Below, one piece after another: positions 1-7,994 of a stretch of 64,000 bases of DNA; position 1 is the stretch's first letter, and each line of letters opens with the position of its first letter. The DNA lies in the NCBI RefSeq assembly GCF_016862095.1, contig NZ_BOMH01000014.1, forward strand, positions 1 through 64,000, read 5' to 3'. Under the pieces are notes generated by a model. The model saw only the letters and a list, made by a program, of their open reading frames with translations, did no database searches and had not been told where the DNA came from. This DNA is from Actinoplanes cyaneus. GTDB taxonomy: Bacteria; Actinomycetota; Actinomycetes; Mycobacteriales; Micromonosporaceae. The translations under genes were made by a program, and so were the position numbers.

Positions 1-85
1 CCCGAAATCAGAGGCCAATTCCGGGCCGGCGGCCCCGGAGCGGGTGAGCGAGGTGAACTTCGGCTGGGGCGCCGGTATGCTGGGC

Positions 86-168
86 GGTAGGCCGTGACTG
101 GCGCGTTCGGATGGTTGACCATCGGGGAGCGGCCTCGTCGAGATGACGACTGCCGTGCGCCTGGGCCT
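86..168 (+). promoter_or_regulatory. ZTP (pfl-motif) riboswitch upstream of glyA
   Basis: The leader carries the conserved blocks of the pfl/ZTP motif in order: CCGTGACTGGCG at about 92-103, then a GATGG..CCATC hairpin followed directly by GGGGAGCGG (about 110-132), a variable stem, and the 3' block GTGCGCCTGGGC (about 155-166). This RNA class binds ZMP/ZTP and is known upstream of purine, folate and glyA genes. The glyA start is 26 nt after the last block. The CCTC just after the aptamer could pair with the GAGG of the ribosome binding site, so control of translation is possible. That switching mechanism is inferred. Confidence 0.9.
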
Positions 169-193
169 CTTCGCTACGTGATAGGGAGGTCCT

Positions 194-1618
194 GTGCCTG
201 AATTGAACGCTGAATCCACTGCTTTCCGCTCCGCCCTCGAGGTGGTCCGATCCGTCGAGCCGCGCATCGCTGACGCGATCGAGAAGGAGCTCGCCGATCA
301 GCGGGAGTCGCTGAAGCTGATCGCGAGTGAGAACTACGCTTCGCCGGCCGTCCTGCTCGCCATGGGTAACTGGCTGTCCGACAAGTATGCCGAGGGCACC
401 ATCGGGCGCCGCTTCTACGCCGGCTGCCAGAACGTGGACACCGTCGAGTCCGTCGCGGTCGAGCATGCGAAGGCGCTGTTCGACGCGCCGTATGCGTATG
501 TGCAGCCGCACTCCGGCATCGACGCGAACCTGGTCGCCTACTGGGCCATCCTGGCCGATCGCGTCGAGGTGCCGTACCTGAAGAAGTTCGAGAAGCGGCA
601 GATCAACGACCTGACCGACGCCGAGTGGGCCGAGCTGCGGCAGGCGTTCGGCAACCAGCGGCTGCTCGGCATGTCCCTGGACGCCGGCGGTCACCTGACC
701 CACGGGTTCCGGCCGAACATCTCCGGCAAGATGTTCGACCAGCGGTCGTACGGGGTGGACCCGGCCACCGGGCAGATCGACTACAAGGCGCTGCTGGAGT
801 CCGCCAAGGAGTTCAAGCCCGCAGTGATCGTGGGCGGCTACTCGGCGTACCCCCGGAAGGTCAATTTCGCGAAGATGCGCGAGATCGCCGACGAGGTGGG
901 CGCGACCTTCATGGTCGACATGGCGCACTTCGCGGGGCTGGTCGCCGGTGGTGTCTTCACCGGGGATTACAACCCGATCCCGCACGCGCACATCGTCACC
1001 ACCACCACCCACAAGAGCCTGCGTGGCCCGCGCGGTGGCGCCGTGTTGTGCCAGCCGGAGCTGTCGTCGCAGGTGGATCGTGGCTGCCCGATGGTGCTCG
1101 GCGGTCCGCTGCCGCACGTGATGGCCGCCAAGGCGATCGCGTTCGCGGAGGCACGCCGGCCGGAGTTCGCGACGTACGCGCAGCAGATCGTCACCAACAG
1201 CCAGGCGCTCGCCGACGGCCTGCTCAAGCGTGGTGTGCAGCTGGTCTCCGGGGGCACCGACAACCACCTGGTGCTGATCGACGTGCACCCGTTCGGGCTG
1301 ACCGGCCGCCAGGCGGAGCAGGCCCTGCTGGACAGTGGCATCGTCACCAACCGCAACGCGATCCCGTCCGACCCGAACGGAGCCTGGTACACGTCCGGCA
1401 TCCGCGTCGGCACCCCGGCTCTGACGTCGCGTGGCCTCGGCGCCGCGGAGATGGATCAGATCGCCGAGCTGATTCACACGGTTCTGGCCGGCACCACGCC
1501 GGACCCGTCGTCGAAGGCGAAGTTCACGCTGGACGCGGCGCTGTCGGACCGGATCTCGAAGCAGGCGTCAGAGCTGCTCGCCCCGTTCCCGCTCTACCCG
1601 TCGGTCAGCCTCGCCTGA
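194..1618 (+). CDS. glyA: Serine hydroxymethyltransferase
   Basis: PLP enzyme that interconverts serine plus tetrahydrofolate with glycine plus 5,10-methylene-tetrahydrofolate; cytoplasmic, one-carbon metabolism. The 474-aa product has the N-terminal [10 protein letters not shown] and the [14 protein letters not shown] blocks. The PLP-lysine segment [14 protein letters not shown] has Lys at about residue 274, and [14 protein letters not shown] precedes it. It is longer than the usual ~420-aa GlyA because of an insertion around residues 125-200, a form I recall from actinobacteria. The GTG start is chosen because GGGAGG lies just upstream (184-189). The ZTP riboswitch in the leader ties expression to folate/purine status. 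A hairpin terminator follows the stop. Confidence 0.97.
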   Translation: MPELNAESTAFRSALEVVRSVEPRIADAIEKELADQRESLKLIASENYASPAVLLAMGNWLSDKYAEGTIGRRFYAGCQNVDTVESVAVEHAKALFDAPYAYVQPHSGIDANLVAYWAILADRVEVPYLKKFEKRQINDLTDAEWAELRQAFGNQRLLGMSLDAGGHLTHGFRPNISGKMFDQRSYGVDPATGQIDYKALLESAKEFKPAVIVGGYSAYPRKVNFAKMREIADEVGATFMVDMAHFAGLVAGGVFTGDYNPIPHAHIVTTTTHKSLRGPRGGAVLCQPELSSQVDRGCPMVLGGPLPHVMAAKAIAFAEARRPEFATYAQQIVTNSQALADGLLKRGVQLVSGGTDNHLVLIDVHPFGLTGRQAEQALLDSGIVTNRNAIPSDPNGAWYTSGIRVGTPALTSRGLGAAEMDQIAELIHTVLAGTTPDPSSKAKFTLDAALSDRISKQASELLAPFPLYPSVSLA

Positions 1619-1633
1619 TCGTCGTTCGCACAG

Positions 1634-1663
1634 CCGCCCCCGTGGATTTCTCCCCGGGGGCGG
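1634..1663 (+). terminator. glyA terminator hairpin
   Basis: Perfect 9-bp inverted repeat CCGCCCCCG / CGGGGGCGG (1634-1642 and 1655-1663) with a 12-nt loop, 16 nt after the glyA stop and followed by a short TTT. It is a typical high-GC actinobacterial terminator. Confidence 0.75.
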
Positions 1664-1683
1664 TTTGCTGTCCGCCGCCGGCA

Positions 1684-1815
1684 CCGGCTGGTGCTGAGGG
1701 CTGCCGCAGCGGCCGGACGCAGCCCTGAGCGCCAGCCGTTAGCGGCCGGCTGGTGCTGAGGGCTGCCGGAAGGGCTGGGAAGAGCCCTGAATGCCAGCCG
1801 GAGGGTCGGCGGGGA
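1684..1815. repeat. Two tandem copies of the CGGCTGG...CCAGCCG palindromic repeat
   Basis: Copy 1 has 20-nt arms at 1685-1704 and 1719-1738 that pair with one G.T and one mismatch. Copy 2 has 18-nt arms at 1747-1764 and 1783-1800 with two wobbles and two mismatches. Copy 2 is followed by GAGGGTCGGCG, a flank also found after the copy at 14071. The first 18 bases of the left arms (CGGCTGGTGCTGAGGGCT) are identical between the copies. The pair lies between the convergent 3' ends of glyA and the metallophosphatase. Related copies are at 14071, 29692 and 44542. Function is unknown; it could act as a bidirectional terminator or a REP-like element. Confidence 0.85.
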
Positions 1816-1828
1816 GCGGGTCGGCTGA

Positions 1829-2332
1829 TCATGGGCGGGGTGGCAGGCGGTGAAGGGTGACGTCGGTCAGCGAGCCGGCGGTGACCTCGGCGGTCATGTA
1901 GGTGGCATAGGGCTGCCGCCGCCGGTCGGTCGGTGATCCCGGGTTGAGCAGCCGCAGGCCGGTTTCGGCGGTGGTGTCCCACGGGATGTGGGAGTGGCCG
2001 AAGACCAGGACGTCGGCGTCCGGGAACCGCTCGGCGCAGCGCCGCTCCCGGCCGTCGGCGGATCCGGTCTCGTGGACGACCGCGAAGCGAACCCCCTCCA
2101 GCTCGGCCCGGGCGATCTCCGGGAGGCGTCTGCGGAGATCGCCGAAGTCGTTGTTCCCGTAACAGCCGATCAGCCGGGTCGCGCGGTCCTCGATCCGGTC
2201 GAGCAGGGTCACGTCCACCCAGTCGCCGGCGTGCAGGACGACGTCCGCCTCCTCGATCGCGGCCCAGACCGCGGGCGGCAGATCGCGGGCGCGCTTCGGT
2301 ACGTGGGTGTCGCTGATCAAGGTCAGTCGCAT
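1829..2332 (-). CDS. YfcE/MJ0936-type metallophosphoesterase
   Basis: Predicted two-metal phosphodiesterase of the calcineurin-like superfamily, cytoplasmic. The 167-aa product has the metal-binding series in order: SDTHVPKR (residues 8-15), HAGDW (about 35), GNND (about 59), a VHETG histidine, and GHSHIPW near 112. Length and motif order match the small YfcE/MJ0936 family; the physiological substrate is not known. It converges on glyA with a palindromic repeat pair between the genes. The ATG start is supported by the SDTH motif lying only seven residues in, as is usual for the family. Confidence 0.88.
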   Translation of the reverse strand: MRLTLISDTHVPKRARDLPPAVWAAIEEADVVLHAGDWVDVTLLDRIEDRATRLIGCYGNNDFGDLRRRLPEIARAELEGVRFAVVHETGSADGRERRCAERFPDADVLVFGHSHIPWDTTAETGLRLLNPGSPTDRRRQPYATYMTAEVTAGSLTDVTLHRLPPRP

Positions 2333-2717
2333 GGCTTCATCCTGCCCTCCGGCGACCGGGGGACAGGCCGTCGTGGTGGGGACCCGCCGACCGTGAGCCC
2401 GATGGGAGCGGGACCATCAACTGGGCTGAACATCCGCATCCGTACCGTATGGGTGTTCTCGCAGGCGGCGGCGGAACCGGTTTCGGAAGAGCTGTTATCG
2501 ATGTTTGTGAAACACGTCATGACGATTGTTACGAGCCTCTGAGCAGTGCTTACGTAGTGGACGGCGGTGCGACCTGTGTAACTGGGTGGTCATTCGGTAC
2601 CGGTTCCGGAACCTCGCAACATCCTGGACATCGATTGGTAACGACTCTTAGCGTCGTGGCACCGGGTGAGCGCTCTCCCAGTACCTAGTTCCCCGTCCCG
2701 TCCCCCTAGGAGAACCC
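2333..2717. promoter_or_regulatory. 385-bp intergenic region with two operator-like palindromes
   Basis: No convincing gene here. Two features stand out upstream of the secreted beta-helix gene. One is a perfect 12-bp palindrome, GGTTCCGGAACC, at 2602-2613. The other is GAGCGCTC at 2668-2675, which resembles the core of LacI-family sugar operators in actinomycetes such as CebR. A ribosome binding site AGGAGA is at 2708-2713. Regulatory roles are inferred. Confidence 0.4.
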
Positions 2718-4907
2718 ATGAGACGCTCCCGTTGGCGGAGCGGCGCGATAGTCGGCCTGACGGCCGCTGTCGTCGCCGGTTATGCCGCAATCACCATGAC
2801 CGGCGCCTCGGCCGCCGAGACGCTGCTGTCGCAGGGCAAGCCCGCGACCGCGTCGTCCACCGAGGCAGCCGGCGCCTACCTCGCCTCGGAAGCCGTCGAC
2901 GGCAATGCCGGAACCCGCTGGGCCTCGGCCTTCTCCGACCCGCAGTGGCTGCAGGTCGACCTGGGCAGCACGCAGGCCGTCTCCCGGGTCGAGCTCAGCT
3001 GGGAGACCGCCGCGGCCAAGGCGTTCGAGATCCAGGTGTCGAACAACGCGAGCACCTGGACCTCGATCTACTCGACGACCACGGCGACCGGCGGGAACCA
3101 GAACCTGACGGTGAACGGTTCCGGGCGCTACGTCCGGATGTACGGCACCCAGCGCACCACCGGTTACGGCTACTCGCTGTGGGAGTTCAAGGTCTTCGGC
3201 GGCGGCACCACCACGCCGACCGACCCGACCACGTCGCCGTCCGGCCCGACGGTTCCCGGCGGCGGCAGCCTCGGCTCCCAGGTCACCGTCTTCGACCCGA
3301 GCATGTCGAGCGCGTCGATCCAGGCCACGGCCGATGCGATCTTCAAGCAGCAGGAGACGAACCAGTTCGGCACCCAGCGCAACCTGCTGGCGTTCAAGCC
3401 GGGCACCTACAACGGCCTGAACATCCAGGTCGGGTTCAACACCTCGGTGATCGGTCTCGGTCAGAACCCGCAGGACGTGCGGATCAACGGGGACATCACC
3501 GTCGACGCCGGCTGGTTCCAGGGGAACGCGACCCAGAACTTCTGGCGCTCGGTCGAGAACATCTCGCTCTACCCGGTCTCCGGCGCGGACCGCTGGGCCG
3601 TGTCGCAGGCCGCGCCGTTCCGCCGGATGGACGTCCACGGTGATCTGAACCTGGCGCCGAACGGCTACGGCTGGGCGTCCGGTGGCTACATCGCCGACTC
3701 GCGGATCAGCGGTGTCGAGGGTCAGTACTCGCAGCAGCAGTGGTTCACCCGCAACAGCCAGATCGGCTCGAACTCCAACGCGGTCTGGAACCAGACGTTC
3801 GTCGGCGTGCAGGGTGCTCCGGCGAGCAGCTTCCCGAACCCGCCGTACACCACGATCAACCAGACCCCGGTCATCCGGGAGAAGCCGTACCTGTACCTCA
3901 ACGGCGGCAACTACGCGGTCTTCGTGCCGAACCTGTCGACCAACTCGTCCGGGGTCAGCTGGGCGAACGGCAACACGCCGGGCACCAGCATCCCGCTGAG
4001 CCAGTTCTACGTGGCCAAGCCCGGTGACAGCGCGGCGACGATCAACCAGGCGCTCGCGCAGGGCCTCAACCTGATCTTCCAGCCGGGCGTCTACCACGTG
4101 AACCAGACGATCAACGTGACCCGGGCGAACACCGTGGTCATGGGTCTGGGCTACGCGACGATCATCCCGGACAACGGCGTCATCCCGATGCAGGTGGCCG
4201 ATGTGGACGGCGTGAAGGTGGCCGGCCTGCTCTTCGACGCGGGCACCACCAACTCGGCGAACCTGCTGGTCATCGGCCAGAACGGCTCGTCGGCGAACCA
4301 CGCGGCGAACCCGACCACGGTCCAGGACGTGTTCTTCCGGATCGGCGGCTCGATCGCCGGCAAGGCCACCAACAGCCTGCTGGTGAACAGCAACAACACG
4401 ATCATCGACCACATCTGGGCGTGGCGGGCCGACCACGGCAACGCCGGCACGTACGGCTGGACCGTCAACACGGCCGACAGCGGCCTGATCGTGAACGGTC
4501 AGAACGTGACCGCGTACGGCCTGTTCGTCGAGCACTACCAGAAGTACGAGGTGATCTGGAACGGCAACGGCGGACGGACGTACTTCCTGCAGAACGAGCA
4601 GCCGTACGACCCGCCGACGCAGGCGGCGTGGCGCTCCGGGGCCAACGGTTACGCCGCGTACAAGGTGGCCGACTCGGTGACCAGCCACGAGGCGTGGGCG
4701 CTGGGCAGCTACTGCTACTTCAACGTCAACCCGAGCATCCACTCGAACAACGGCTTCGAGGTGCCGGTGAACTCCGGGGTGAAGCTGCACAACCTGCTCA
4801 CCGTGTCGCTCGGTGGCAACGGCGTGATCGACCACGTCGTCAACAACACCGGGGCGGCGGCTCAGGGGACGGCGACCGTGCCGGTGTACCTGAACAGTTT
4901 CAACTGA
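2718..4907 (+). CDS. Secreted F5/8C (CBM32-like) plus beta-helix protein, putative polysaccharide-active enzyme
   Basis: 729 aa. Signal peptide at residues 1-34 (arginine-rich start, hydrophobic core, ending ASA-AE). Residues ~36-155 form an F5/8 type C discoidin domain (AVDGNAGTRWAS, WLQVDLG, YVRMYGTQR), often a carbohydrate-binding module. A short Thr/Pro/Gly linker follows. The rest, ~185-729, looks like two right-handed beta-helix halves (FKPGTYNGLNIQV..., then FQPGVYHVNQTINV...). This two-helix architecture recalls GH55 or GH87 glucanases, but I cannot identify catalytic acids, so substrate and chemistry are unassigned. It stands alone between a long regulatory gap and a terminator. Confidence 0.8.
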   Translation: MRRSRWRSGAIVGLTAAVVAGYAAITMTGASAAETLLSQGKPATASSTEAAGAYLASEAVDGNAGTRWASAFSDPQWLQVDLGSTQAVSRVELSWETAAAKAFEIQVSNNASTWTSIYSTTTATGGNQNLTVNGSGRYVRMYGTQRTTGYGYSLWEFKVFGGGTTTPTDPTTSPSGPTVPGGGSLGSQVTVFDPSMSSASIQATADAIFKQQETNQFGTQRNLLAFKPGTYNGLNIQVGFNTSVIGLGQNPQDVRINGDITVDAGWFQGNATQNFWRSVENISLYPVSGADRWAVSQAAPFRRMDVHGDLNLAPNGYGWASGGYIADSRISGVEGQYSQQQWFTRNSQIGSNSNAVWNQTFVGVQGAPASSFPNPPYTTINQTPVIREKPYLYLNGGNYAVFVPNLSTNSSGVSWANGNTPGTSIPLSQFYVAKPGDSAATINQALAQGLNLIFQPGVYHVNQTINVTRANTVVMGLGYATIIPDNGVIPMQVADVDGVKVAGLLFDAGTTNSANLLVIGQNGSSANHAANPTTVQDVFFRIGGSIAGKATNSLLVNSNNTIIDHIWAWRADHGNAGTYGWTVNTADSGLIVNGQNVTAYGLFVEHYQKYEVIWNGNGGRTYFLQNEQPYDPPTQAAWRSGANGYAAYKVADSVTSHEAWALGSYCYFNVNPSIHSNNGFEVPVNSGVKLHNLLTVSLGGNGVIDHVVNNTGAAAQGTATVPVYLNSFN

Positions 4908-4921
4908 ATCGCTGAGTAGTC

Positions 4922-4952
4922 GATCGGGGGTCGCCACGGGCGGCCCCCGATC
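4922..4952 (+). terminator. Terminator after the beta-helix gene
   Basis: Inverted repeat GATCGGGGG / CCCCCGATC (4922-4930 and 4944-4952), starting 14 nt after the stop and followed by ACTTTGT. It separates this gene from the sugar-transporter promoter. Confidence 0.8.
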
Positions 4953-4957
4953 ACTTT

Positions 4958-5010
4958 GTGCAACAAGCGTGCAACCGCGTGTTGACATGCCGTAAGCCGA
5001 GGCGTCTACT
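4958..5010 (+). promoter_or_regulatory. Promoter and operator-like direct repeat for the frcBCA-like operon
   Basis: A -35 TTGACA (4982-4987), a 17-bp spacer and a -10 TCTACT (5005-5010) make a good vegetative promoter. Immediately upstream are two direct GTGCAAC repeats (4958-4964 and 4969-4975) spaced 11 bp apart, about one helical turn, which is a plausible regulator site. No regulator gene adjoins the operon. Confidence 0.65.
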
Positions 5011-5047
5011 CCAAGGCAACGGCGTCCCTCGATGTGGCGGAGGCGGC

Positions 5048-6073
5048 ATGCGCAGGCTGATGGCGGTCGCAAGCTGCATGACGCTGGCGCTGGCCGGCGC
5101 GGCCTGCAGCCGGGGCACCGGTGAGCCGATCGTGGGGCTGATCACCAAGACCGACACGAATCCGTTCTTCGTGACCATGAAGAAGGGCGCCCAGAGCGCC
5201 GCCGGGTCGGTCGGCGTCGACCTGCAGACCTTCGCCGGGAAGGTGGACGGCGACAACGAGGCTCAGGTCCAGGCGATCGAGAACCTCATCTCGTTCGGCG
5301 CCAAGGGCTTCCTCATCACGCCGAACGACTCGAAGGCGATCGTGCCGTCGCTGGACCGTGCCCACAAGGCGAACATGCTGGTCATCGCCCTCGACACGCC
5401 GGTGGACCCGACGGATGCCGCGGATGCCACCTTCGCCACCGACAACTACCAGGCCGGAAAGCTGATCGGCGAGTGGGCGAAGGCCAAGTTCGCCAAGGAC
5501 GGCAAGCAGGCCAGGATCGCGATGCTCGACCTGAACCCGAACCAGGTCTCCGTCGACGTCAAGCGGGACCAGGGCTTCCTCGAGGGGTTCGGGATCCCGA
5601 ACGGCGACCCGAACCGGATCGGTGACGAGAACGACCCGCGGATCGCCGGGCACGACGTCACCGACGGGAACGAGGAGGGCGGCCGTACCGCGATGGAGAA
5701 CCTGCTCCAGAAGGATCCGTCGATCAACCTGGTCTACACGATCAACGAGCCGGCCGCGGCCGGGGCCTACCAGGCGCTGAAGGCGGCCGGCAAGGGCGCC
5801 TCCGACGTCACGATCGTCTCGATCGACGGCGGGTGCCCGGGCGTGGACAACGTCGCCAACGGGGTCATCGGCGCCACCTCGATGCAGTTCCCGATCAAGA
5901 TGGCCCAGCTCGGCGTCGAGGCGATCGCCAAGTACGCCACCGACGGCACGAAACCGCAGAACACCGCCGGCAAGGACTTCATCGACACCGGCGTCCAGCT
6001 GATCACCGACGACCCGCAGACCGGCGTGGAGGCCAAGGACTCCGCGTGGGGCAAGCAGAACTGCTGGGGGTGA
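5048..6073 (+). CDS. frcB: Sugar ABC transporter substrate-binding lipoprotein (FrcB-like)
   Basis: Extracytoplasmic receptor for a monosaccharide ABC importer (periplasmic-binding-protein type 4 fold, ribose/fructose group). 341 aa from the ATG at 5048, chosen because GGAGG lies 4 nt upstream and a lipoprotein signal follows directly ([11 protein letters not shown]...LAGAAC, cysteine near residue 20). An upstream in-frame start at 4958 would lack a signal at its N-terminus and would overlap the promoter. The mature part starts with [14 protein letters not shown] and contains [14 protein letters not shown] and SIDGG segments typical of the family. It is first in a binding protein-permease-ATPase operon. 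Fructose specificity is inferred mainly from the ATPase. Confidence 0.85.
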   Translation: MRRLMAVASCMTLALAGAACSRGTGEPIVGLITKTDTNPFFVTMKKGAQSAAGSVGVDLQTFAGKVDGDNEAQVQAIENLISFGAKGFLITPNDSKAIVPSLDRAHKANMLVIALDTPVDPTDAADATFATDNYQAGKLIGEWAKAKFAKDGKQARIAMLDLNPNQVSVDVKRDQGFLEGFGIPNGDPNRIGDENDPRIAGHDVTDGNEEGGRTAMENLLQKDPSINLVYTINEPAAAGAYQALKAAGKGASDVTIVSIDGGCPGVDNVANGVIGATSMQFPIKMAQLGVEAIAKYATDGTKPQNTAGKDFIDTGVQLITDDPQTGVEAKDSAWGKQNCWG

Positions 6074-6082
6074 AGTCCCGAC

Positions 6083-7093
6083 ATGACCGCCGCCACCGAC
6101 TTCGACGTACGCCGGCACGACTCGGCAGGCCTGCGCCTGCAGCACACGCTGCACGGCAACCCGGTGCTCGGGCCGCTGGCCGTGCTGATCCTGGCGATCA
6201 TCGCGTTCTCGATCGTCAACACCCGCTTCTTCGCCGCGGCCAACCTGTCGCTGGTGCTCGTGCAGGTCACCGTGATCGCCACGCTCGCGCTCGGGCAGAC
6301 GCTGATCATCCTCACCGCCGGCATCGACCTGTCGGCCGGTGCGATCGCCGTCTTCTCCTCGATCCTGATGGCCCAGTTCTGCGTCAAGGCCGGGCTGCCC
6401 GCGGTGCTGGCGCTGCTGCTCGGGCTGGCCTGCGGGACGGCGATGGGCGCGATCAACGGGATGCTGGTGACCCGGCTCAAGCTGCCGCCGTTCATCGTCA
6501 CGCTCGGCACGCTGACCATCTTCTTCTCACTGAACTCCGTGGTCAGCAACAGCGAGACGGTTCGTGGATCGGACATGCCGCGCCTGATGACGTGGACCGG
6601 GGACGCCATCTCGATCGGGAGCTTCCAACTGACGTACGGCTCGATCCTGATGCTCGTGCTCTTCGGGTTCTTCTACTACGCCCTGGGCAGGACCGCGTGG
6701 GGTCGCCACGTCTACGCCACCGGGGACGACGCGGAGGCGGCGCGGCTGGCCGGGATCCGGACAAACCGGGTGTTCTTCTCGGTCTACACGGTGGCCGGGC
6801 TGCTCTACGCCGTCGGCGGCTGGATCCTGATCGGACGGCTCGCCTCGGCCAGCCCGAACGTCGGCACGGAGTACAACCTGGACTCGATCACCGCCGTGGT
6901 GCTCGGCGGGACCAGCCTCTTCGGCGGTCGCGGCGGGGTGATCGGGACCCTGATCGGCGCGCTGATCGTCGGTGTCTTCCGCAACGGGTTGCAGCTGGCC
7001 GGCGTCGAGGTGGTCTGGCAGGGGTTCGCGATCGGGCTGCTGGTGCTGGTCGCGGTCTCGCTGGACCAGTGGATCAGGAAGGTGAAGGCATGA
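6083..7093 (+). CDS. frcC: Sugar ABC transporter permease (FrcC-like)
   Basis: Inner-membrane channel of the importer, 336 aa with about nine or ten hydrophobic segments. It has the BPD_transp_2 signature: LTAGIDLSAGAIAVFSS near residue 75 and AVVLGGTSLFGGRGGVIGTLIGA near 270. It starts 10 nt after the binding-protein gene, and its stop overlaps the ATPase start (ATGA at 7090-7093), so translation is probably coupled. A single permease gene implies a homodimer, as in ribose and fructose systems. Confidence 0.9.
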   Translation: MTAATDFDVRRHDSAGLRLQHTLHGNPVLGPLAVLILAIIAFSIVNTRFFAAANLSLVLVQVTVIATLALGQTLIILTAGIDLSAGAIAVFSSILMAQFCVKAGLPAVLALLLGLACGTAMGAINGMLVTRLKLPPFIVTLGTLTIFFSLNSVVSNSETVRGSDMPRLMTWTGDAISIGSFQLTYGSILMLVLFGFFYYALGRTAWGRHVYATGDDAEAARLAGIRTNRVFFSVYTVAGLLYAVGGWILIGRLASASPNVGTEYNLDSITAVVLGGTSLFGGRGGVIGTLIGALIVGVFRNGLQLAGVEVVWQGFAIGLLVLVAVSLDQWIRKVKA

Positions 7094-7869
7094 CCGCCTC
7101 CGAAGCTTCCGGCACGCCCGTCCTGGAGGCGAAAGGGCTTGTCAAGCGGTACGGCCGGGTGGTCGCGATCGACGGCAGCGACCTCGAGCTGATGCCGGGC
7201 GAGATCCTCGCCGTGATCGGTGACAACGGCGCCGGCAAGTCCAGTCTGATCAAGGCACTGTCCGGTGCCCTCATCCCGGACAGCGGCGAGATGCGACTCG
7301 ACGGCGCGCCAGTGCAGTTCCGCAATCCGATGGAGGCTCGTGCGGCCGGCATCGAGACCGTCTACCAGACCCTCGCCGTCGCGCCCGGCCTGGACATCGC
7401 CGACAACCTGTTCCTGGGGCGGGAGCAGCGCCGGCCCGGCCCGCTGGGGTCGATCTTCCGGATGCTGGACCGCAAGCACATGCGCGAGGAGGCGGCCCGG
7501 CACATGAGCGAGCTCGGCGTCGCCACCCTGCAGAACATCGGGCAGGCCGTCGAGTCGCTCTCCGGTGGTCAGCGGCAGGCGGTCGCGGTGGCCAGGGCGG
7601 CCGCGTTCGGCAGCAAGGTGGTGATCCTCGACGAGCCGACCGCGGCGCTCGGCGTGAAGGAGGGCAACCGGGTGCTGCAGCTGATCCGCGACGTGCGGGA
7701 CCGGGGGCTGCCGGTGATCCTGATCAGTCACAACATGCCGCACGTCTTCGAGGTCGCGGACCGCATCCACATCCAGCGGCTGGGCCGGCGGATCGCGGTG
7801 ATCACGCCGTCCTCGCACTCGATGTCGGACGCGGTGGCGATCATGACGGGTGCCGCCCCGCCGCCGTGA
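7090..7869 (+). CDS. frcA: Sugar ABC transporter ATP-binding protein (FrcA-like)
   Basis: Energises the importer. 259 aa, so it has one nucleotide-binding domain, unlike the double-domain RbsA/XylG type; FrcA of fructose systems is also single-domain. Walker A GDNGAGKSS, signature LSGGQRQ, Walker B VVILDEP and the H-loop ISHNMPHVFEVADRI are all present. The segments around ETVYQTLAVAPGLDIADNLF and QRLGRRIAVI closely follow the FrcA pattern I remember. The start at 7090 overlaps the permease stop. No dedicated regulator is adjacent. Confidence 0.88.
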   Translation: MTASEASGTPVLEAKGLVKRYGRVVAIDGSDLELMPGEILAVIGDNGAGKSSLIKALSGALIPDSGEMRLDGAPVQFRNPMEARAAGIETVYQTLAVAPGLDIADNLFLGREQRRPGPLGSIFRMLDRKHMREEAARHMSELGVATLQNIGQAVESLSGGQRQAVAVARAAAFGSKVVILDEPTAALGVKEGNRVLQLIRDVRDRGLPVILISHNMPHVFEVADRIHIQRLGRRIAVITPSSHSMSDAVAIMTGAAPPP

Positions 7870-7875
7870 CCCGCC

Positions 7876-7917
7876 TTTTCCACAGCTCTATCCACAGGAT
7901 GACGGGAGTTATCCACA
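7876..7917 (+). promoter_or_regulatory. Cluster of three DnaA-box-like 9-mers
   Basis: TTTTCCACA (7876-7884), CTATCCACA (7888-7896) and the perfect box TTATCCACA (7909-7917) lie in the same orientation within 42 bp, in the gap before the GGDEF-EAL gene. DnaA binds TTATNCACA, and TTGTCCACA in streptomycetes. No dnaA, dnaN or gidB gene is nearby, so this is not oriC; a DnaA-titrating or DnaA-regulated promoter site is possible. Confidence 0.6.
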
Positions 7918-7994
7918 GGCTGTGAAACGGCGTGGCGGGGCCGGGGATGCGGTGAAACTCTCAGCCCGTACCGTCCGGCGTCGATCAGTCACGC

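Noticed and set aside
8..1477. Long open frame on the strand opposite glyA
   Set aside because: A shadow of the third-position GC bias; its product is low-complexity and rich in Arg, Val and Gly, with no ribosome binding site or domain, while glyA is certain.
2706..5072. 788-codon antisense frame opposite the beta-helix gene
   Set aside because: Composition is typical of a reverse-strand shadow in GC-rich DNA, and the opposite strand has a signal peptide and recognisable F5/8C domain.
7876..7917. Chromosomal origin oriC
   Set aside because: Only three DnaA-like boxes; no dnaA, dnaN, gidB or parAB gene. The boxes at 62751 are likewise too few.
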